Shown piece by piece: positions 6,903-10,020 of a DNA stretch of 10,020 nt. The notes below the pieces were generated by a model, which saw only the letters and a list, made by a program, of their open reading frames with translations, was not told the DNA's origin and ran no database searches. The translations under genes were made by a program, and so were the position numbers. Origin of the DNA: Anaerolinea sp. (GTDB lineage: Bacteria > Chloroflexota > Anaerolineae > Anaerolineales > Anaerolineaceae); the NCBI GenBank assembly GCA_013824385.1, contig PNNU01000085.1:1-10020 (forward strand), written 5' to 3'. The number at the start of each line of letters is the position of its first letter. The stretch's first letter is position 1.

Positions 6903-7907
6903 CTAAATTCCTTCTTTGTTCGGGTTCAATATGCTCCACCAAAATCCAGCACCCCAGCAAAAATGCATACTCATAATGGCTAGTGGAATACCAATAACCT
7001 GTGATAAATCCGATCGTTTGAGAGCTACTTTTACAGAAACTGCAGTCAAGGTCAATAAGTATACTCCGAGGCAGAAAATTAAGAGAATCCTTGGCCATGA
7101 AAAGAAAGCGGAAATTAATAATAACATTAAAACCCCAAGTACAAAAACCGGAGGAAGAGCTTGACGCCAGCGCAGAGTCTCAGGGTTGCGGCGTAGCATG
7201 CGGAATTTCCAGAATCCATAGGCAAAGTATTGTTTAGCCAGAGTCTTGAGTGTTGAACGGGAATAGTAAACTGCCCTGATCTGCGGATCTATCCAGATTT
7301 TACCCCCTGAAGCTCTCAAACGGGAGTTAAATTCGTAATCTTCGTTTGCCCGCAAAGCTTCGTTGTAATAGCCAATCTCTTCAACTTTAGACTTGGTGAA
7401 TGTTCCGAAAGCCACGGTATCCGCTTCGCCGGCTTTGGTGGCCCAACGGTATTTTGCATCACCAACTCCAAGAGGATGAGCTGTGGCCACCGAAATGGCT
7501 CGGGCAATCCAGGTATTTGCCCCTGGTTTTACATCAATCACACCGCCCACGTTATCGCCCAACCCTGCTTTGAGAGCATCGACGCTGCGTTTTACATAGT
7601 CCGCAGCCGGGATGGCGTGTGCATCCATACGACAGATAATTGGCGCCCGTGCTTCTCTGATAGCCTGATTTAACCCTGCAGGAATTTTGCGGACAGGATT
7701 ATCCAACACCCGGATCACACAATCAGGATGCTCTGCTTTAAATTCTCCGATTTTTTGACGTGTTTGATCGGTGGAGAGACCATCCGAAATAATCACTTCA
7801 AGTTTGTTATATGGGTAGGTTTGATTAAGAATAGCCTCCAACAAACCGAGGATGGTCTTTTCTTCATTCAAACATGGAATCACAATGGAGACTTCAGGTA
7901 ACGGCAC
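6903..7907 (-). CDS. Family 2 glycosyltransferase, ExoA-like, membrane associated
   Basis: 334 aa. The N-terminal GT-A domain shows VSIVIPCLNEEKTI (6-19), SDG with D42, a metal-binding D95-A-H97 in the DxD position, and the ED motif (E189, D190), where the Asp is the likely catalytic base. Three hydrophobic segments follow at about 253-270, 273-292 and 303-325. This arrangement matches succinoglycan ExoA-like transferases, which add a sugar from a nucleotide donor to a lipid-linked acceptor at the inner membrane. The start codon is GTG (CAC at 7905-7907 on the plus strand), supported by AAGGA 8 nt upstream; no ATG start nearby fits better. It is the first gene of the minus-strand train. A TAAAAT lies just upstream (7928-7933) without a convincing -35 box, so the operon promoter is uncertain. 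Donor and acceptor cannot be told. Confidence 0.92.
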   Translation of the reverse strand: MPLPEVSIVIPCLNEEKTILGLLEAILNQTYPYNKLEVIISDGLSTDQTRQKIGEFKAEHPDCVIRVLDNPVRKIPAGLNQAIREARAPIICRMDAHAIPAADYVKRSVDALKAGLGDNVGGVIDVKPGANTWIARAISVATAHPLGVGDAKYRWATKAGEADTVAFGTFTKSKVEEIGYYNEALRANEDYEFNSRLRASGGKIWIDPQIRAVYYSRSTLKTLAKQYFAYGFWKFRMLRRNPETLRWRQALPPVFVLGVLMLLLISAFFSWPRILLIFCLGVYLLTLTAVSVKVALKRSDLSQVIGIPLAIMSMHFCWGAGFWWSILNPNKEGI

Positions 7908-7974
7908 AGGAGTTTTCCTTCAACAGTATTTTACTTGATAATTGCATTGACATAGCTACTGGTGGAGATAGTTA

Positions 7975-8018
7975 TCCGCCCCAACCCACTGAAGAACATT
8001 TCAGTGAATTGGGGCGGA
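7975..8018 (-). terminator. Long imperfect hairpin between ridA and the glycan operon
   Basis: Arms TCCGCCCCAA (7975-7984) and TTGGGGCGGA (8009-8018) are perfect complements. After a 2x2 mismatch, inner arms CACTGAA (7987-7993) and TTCAGTG (8000-8006) pair around a 6-nt loop. This gives 17 pairs, the outer ten GC-rich. It lies 13 nt after the ridA stop, where a terminator is expected, but neither strand has a T-run after it. It may act as a U-tract-less terminator, a 3'-end stabiliser of ridA mRNA, or a partial barrier before the glycan operon. Confidence 0.6.
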
Positions 8019-8031
8019 CGAAGGAGCAATA

Positions 8032-8430
8032 CTAATTCTTATTGGTTAAACTGATGGCTTCAATTTCAACCGCGCCGTTTTTCGGCAGGGCGGCCACCTG
8101 CACTGCCGATCTGGCAGGAGGATTTTCAGTAAAGAATTCGCCATAAACCGCGTTCATTTTTGCAAACTCGTTGATATCCTTCAGAAAGACCGTGGTCTTG
8201 ACCACATTATCCAGGCAGGAATTGGCAGCTTCTAATATGGCAGACAGGTTTTTTAACGCCTGACGGGTTTCGGCCTCCACGCCCCCCTCCACCAGGTTGC
8301 CTGTTTTGGGATCAATTCCAAGTTGACCTGCTGTAAAAACAAACGGTCCTCCTGCTACACCCACAGAATAAGGGCCAATAGCCGCAGGGGCCAGTTCAGT
8401 TTTTATTATGGTTTTATCTCGACATGTCAT
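8032..8430 (-). CDS. ridA: RidA-family enamine/imine deaminase
   Basis: 132 aa, the usual RidA/YjgF length. The family hydrolyses reactive 2-aminoacrylate and related enamine/imine products of pyridoxal-phosphate enzymes in the cytosol, as homotrimers with active sites at subunit interfaces. Landmarks: APAAIGPYS (14-22, with conserved Y21), FTAGQLGIDP (32-41), the QALKNLSAILEAA helix (57-69), and the catalytic-region PARSAVQVAALP (105-116) with the key R107 and, further on, E122 in EIEA. The start is set at 8430 because a strong GGAGG stands 6 nt before it and the protein then begins at the family's normal place. The open frame extends 22 codons further but that part has no family similarity. 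It is transcribed away from the DUF3597 gene and toward the glycan operon, from which a hairpin separates it. A housekeeping role is likely and no link to the glycan genes is evident. Confidence 0.94.
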   Translation of the reverse strand: MTCRDKTIIKTELAPAAIGPYSVGVAGGPFVFTAGQLGIDPKTGNLVEGGVEAETRQALKNLSAILEAANSCLDNVVKTTVFLKDINEFAKMNAVYGEFFTENPPARSAVQVAALPKNGAVEIEAISLTNKN

Positions 8431-8436
8431 GCGTAT

Positions 8437-8441
8437 CCTCC
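8437..8441 (-). promoter_or_regulatory. Ribosome binding site of ridA
   Basis: CCTCC on the plus strand reads GGAGG on the minus strand, 6 nt before the ATG at 8430. It decides the start of ridA over the upstream in-frame ATG at 8496. Confidence 0.85.
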
Positions 8442-8534
8442 AAACAACAAAGTATTCAACAGATTCTATGCTAAAACTGGATGTTCGTAAACACAAATAT
8501 TAACATCATACCTTTTTGTATTTGGAAGACATAT

Positions 8535-8563
8535 ATTATCAGAATTGGATTAATTATTTACAA
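8535..8563 (-). promoter_or_regulatory. Predicted sigma-70-type promoter for ridA
   Basis: On the minus strand a -35 box TTGTAA (8563-8558) and a -10 box GATAAT (8540-8535) are separated by 17 nt. That is 4 of 6 and 5 of 6 matches to consensus. Transcription would start near 8528 and give a leader of about 98 nt before ridA. The AT-rich setting makes chance matches possible. Confidence 0.5.
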
Positions 8564-8569
8564 TTTTTC

Positions 8570-8599
8570 TTGCTTTTAGAATAATGAAAACAGTATAAT
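8570..8599 (+). promoter_or_regulatory. Predicted promoter for the DUF3597 gene
   Basis: A perfect TATAAT at 8594-8599 has TTGCTT at 8570-8575 as a possible -35 box, 18 nt away. Transcription would start near 8606, about 37 nt before the ATG. Its -35 box is only 6 nt from that of the predicted opposing ridA promoter. The -10 is strong and the -35 is weak. Confidence 0.55.
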
Positions 8600-8642
8600 A
8601 AAAAACAGGTAGGATAACTTATAGATGTAGAAAGGATATACC

Positions 8643-9128
8643 ATGGGATTATTTGCTAACATTCTCGAAAAGCTAGGCATTAAGAAACCAGAACAAGTAG
8701 AAGCAAAGAAAGAAGTCACACCCACTATTGTTCCACCAAGACCAGCACCAGCTAAACCAGGCCAGACCACCCATATGGATTCAAGACCCAATCCAAATGC
8801 CATAAAACCGAATGCGTCAATTGCACCTGGGTCCATGCCCAAACAGACAATCGCGGCCATCCCCGAAGTAGATGTTGTCAGCAAACTGGAGGCTCTTGCC
8901 AAGGCAAATCCTCAAAAATTAGACTGGAAAGTTTCTATTGTTGATCTGCTGAAATTGCTGGACCTCGATAGCAGTTTGACTTCCCGCAAAGAACTGGCTG
9001 TTGAACTTGGCTGTCCTGCCGAAAAAATCGGCGGAGATTATGCAGAAATGAATGTTTGGCTACACAAAGAAGTATTAAAGAGAATTGCAGCAAACGGCGG
9101 CAATATTCCACAAGTATTGCTGAACTAA
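8643..9128 (+). CDS. DUF3597 family protein
   Basis: 161 aa. An N-terminal amphipathic segment (MGLFANILEKLG, 1-12) is followed by a Pro/Ala/Lys-rich, probably disordered linker (about 15-70). A compact helical C-terminal domain runs from about 74 to 158, with VDVVSKLEALAKANP (76-90), LDWKVSIVDLLKLLDLDSS (93-111), RKELAVELG (115-123) and MNVWLHKEVLKRIAANGG (136-153). This C-terminal pattern is recognised as DUF3597, a domain of unknown function found in varied bacteria. The opening MGLF...LEKLG resembles the start of LysM-associated and other small DUF3597 proteins, but no export signal is seen, so the protein is likely cytosolic. The ATG is preceded by AAAGGA with 6 nt spacing. It has its own promoter and a strong terminator, so it is transcribed alone. 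The biochemical role is unknown. Confidence 0.9.
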   Translation: MGLFANILEKLGIKKPEQVEAKKEVTPTIVPPRPAPAKPGQTTHMDSRPNPNAIKPNASIAPGSMPKQTIAAIPEVDVVSKLEALAKANPQKLDWKVSIVDLLKLLDLDSSLTSRKELAVELGCPAEKIGGDYAEMNVWLHKEVLKRIAANGGNIPQVLLN

Positions 9129-9153
9129 CATCCAATAATCGTTATAATATGAG

Positions 9154-9180
9154 GCTGAACCGTCAAGGTTCAGCTTTTTT
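9154..9180 (+). terminator. Intrinsic terminator of the DUF3597 gene
   Basis: GCTGAACC (9154-9161) pairs perfectly with GGTTCAGC (9167-9174) around a 5-nt loop, followed at once by six T (9175-9180). It stands 25 nt after the stop codon. The minus strand lacks a matching T-run, so it should work in the plus direction only. Confidence 0.95.
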
Positions 9181-9220
9181 ATTACAACAATCACACTCAA
9201 TTACCTCCCCACCATCATGC

Positions 9221-9229
9221 TGGTATAAT
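9221..9229 (+). promoter_or_regulatory. Extended -10 promoter for prfA
   Basis: TGGTATAAT fits the extended -10 form TGnTATAAT, with a perfect TATAAT at 9224-9229. No good -35 box lies 16-18 nt upstream (TTACCT at 9201-9206 is the nearest), which the extended -10 could make up for. A start near 9236 gives a leader of about 35 nt. The upstream terminator isolates the gene, so a promoter is needed here. Confidence 0.65.
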
Positions 9230-9270
9230 ACACGCATATAAATTACTTCAAAGCTCAATGACAGGTTACT

Positions 9271-10020
9271 ATGCTCGATAAAATTATTCAAATTCAAGAA
9301 AGATATTCAGAATTAACCAGGTTGATGGAAGTCAACGTGGAAGATTATCAAAAAATCACCGAACTCGCCAAAGAACGCTCCGAGTTTGACGATATCTATC
9401 CGCTTAGCCTCGCTTATCGTGATTTAATGGCAAAAATGGATCAGGCTAAAGAAATGGAAAACAGTGGTGAACCAGAATTCGTCGAAATGGCGAAAGCTGA
9501 AATCGAAAACCTGACTCCACAGATTGAAGATATGGAAAAACAAATCAAAGTCATGCTGGTTCCAAAGGACCCCAGGGATGATCTCAATGTTTACATCGAG
9601 ATCAGAGCCGGTGCTGGAGGAGATGAAGCAGGGCTTTTTGCTGCAGAATTATTACGAATGTATATGCATTATGCTGAAGCACATCGATGGACAGTTGAGA
9701 TCATGTCGGCAAACGAAACTGGCATCGGTGGATATAAAGAAGTAGTCTTCATGGTTAAAGGCAAGGGAGCCTATTCGCGCTTCAAATTCGAATCTGGCGT
9801 CCATCGGGTTCAGCGAATACCGAGCACCGAATCTTCAGGGCGTATCCATACTTCTACAATTACTGTGGCTGTCATGGCTGAAGTGGAAGATGTAGACATC
9901 CAAATACCTGATTCAGATATCGAAGTGGATGTTTTTCGTTCTTCTGGTGCAGGCGGACAGAATGTGCAAAAAAATGCCACAGCAGTGCGTATCACACACA
10001 AACCCACCGGTCTGGTGGTC
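9271..10020 (+). CDS. prfA: Peptide chain release factor 1 (partial, runs off the right edge)
   Basis: The first 250 codons are in the window; the family is about 355-360 aa, so roughly the last 105 are missing. RF1 reads UAA and UAG in the ribosomal A site and triggers hydrolysis of peptidyl-tRNA. The N-terminal helical domain covers about residues 1-100. The acidic IRAGAGGDEAGLFAAEL follows at about 111-127, then GVHRVQRIPSTES with the codon-reading tripeptide P184-S-T186. This is the PxT type of RF1, not the SPF of RF2. SSGAGGQNVQ carries the catalytic GGQ at 228-230, whose Gln is normally methylated by PrmC. The tripeptide is PST rather than the common PAT or PVT, and the residues after GGQ (NVQKNATAVRI) differ from the usual HVNTTDSAVRI. 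The ATG is preceded by AGG at 5 nt. prmC often lies next to prfA and may follow beyond the edge. Confidence 0.96.
   Translation, partial: MLDKIIQIQERYSELTRLMEVNVEDYQKITELAKERSEFDDIYPLSLAYRDLMAKMDQAKEMENSGEPEFVEMAKAEIENLTPQIEDMEKQIKVMLVPKDPRDDLNVYIEIRAGAGGDEAGLFAAELLRMYMHYAEAHRWTVEIMSANETGIGGYKEVVFMVKGKGAYSRFKFESGVHRVQRIPSTESSGRIHTSTITVAVMAEVEDVDIQIPDSDIEVDVFRSSGAGGQNVQKNATAVRITHKPTGLVV

Noticed and set aside
7947..7952. Perfect TTGACA on the plus strand
   Set aside because: No -10 box at a suitable distance, and nothing on the plus strand to transcribe before 8643.
8431..8496. In-frame upstream extension of ridA by 22 codons
   Set aside because: The GGAGG before 8430 and the normal RidA length favour the shorter form; the extension does not resemble the family.
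8631..8647. Ribosome binding region resembling that of common expression vectors (GGATATACCATGG)
   Set aside because: The match is short, the surrounding sequence is natural genomic DNA with native-looking signals, and no other vector sequence is present.
9143..9148. TATAAT between the DUF3597 stop and its terminator
   Set aside because: A transcript from it would start in the terminator hairpin, and there is no -35 box; most likely chance in AT-rich sequence.

Overview
The window looks like the chromosome of a free-living bacterium, most probably a member of Chloroflexota (Anaerolineae-like). This is inferred from three things: a membrane-anchored surface protein with Thr/Pro linkers of the PTIT type, FemAB-type envelope genes next to a polyprenyl-phosphate sugar transferase, and a release factor 1 whose GGQ region differs from the proteobacterial form. 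No tRNA, rRNA, CRISPR array, insertion sequence or phage gene is visible. Base composition is moderate throughout and no segment looks newly acquired.

Region 1 (90-7907, minus strand) is one tightly packed gene train read from right to left. The order is: GT2 glycosyltransferase (7907-6903), polyprenyl-phosphate sugar-1-phosphate transferase (6896-5481), FlaA1/CapD-type nucleotide-sugar 4,6-dehydratase (5481-3589), FemAB-family aminoacyltransferase A (3586-2591), zinc-ribbon Nudix hydrolase (2594-2073), FemAB-family aminoacyltransferase B (2080-986), and a two-pass membrane protein with a Thr/Pro stalk and an exported domain (932-90). Junctions are 6 nt, a 1-nt overlap, 2 nt, a 4-nt overlap, an 8-nt overlap and 53 nt, so most of it is probably one translationally coupled operon. 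The inferred theme is envelope building. The dehydratase makes a 4-keto-6-deoxy sugar nucleotide, the transferase loads a sugar phosphate onto the lipid carrier, the GT2 extends it, and the FemAB proteins add amino acids to a peptidoglycan stem peptide or another envelope acceptor. No flippase, polymerase, ligase or sugar aminotransferase is present.

Region 2 (7908-8642) holds a long imperfect hairpin downstream of ridA, then ridA (8430-8032, minus), then an AT-rich divergent control region with plausible back-to-back promoters.

Region 3 (8643-9180, plus) is a monocistronic DUF3597 gene with its own promoter, ribosome binding site and a textbook intrinsic terminator.

Region 4 (9181-10020, plus) starts with an extended -10 promoter and holds the first 250 codons of prfA (release factor 1), which runs off the right edge. 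The most notable observations are the FemAB-Nudix-FemAB overlapping trio inside a glycan operon and the uncharacterised stalked surface protein that closes it. Nothing in the window is clearly a wholly new system.
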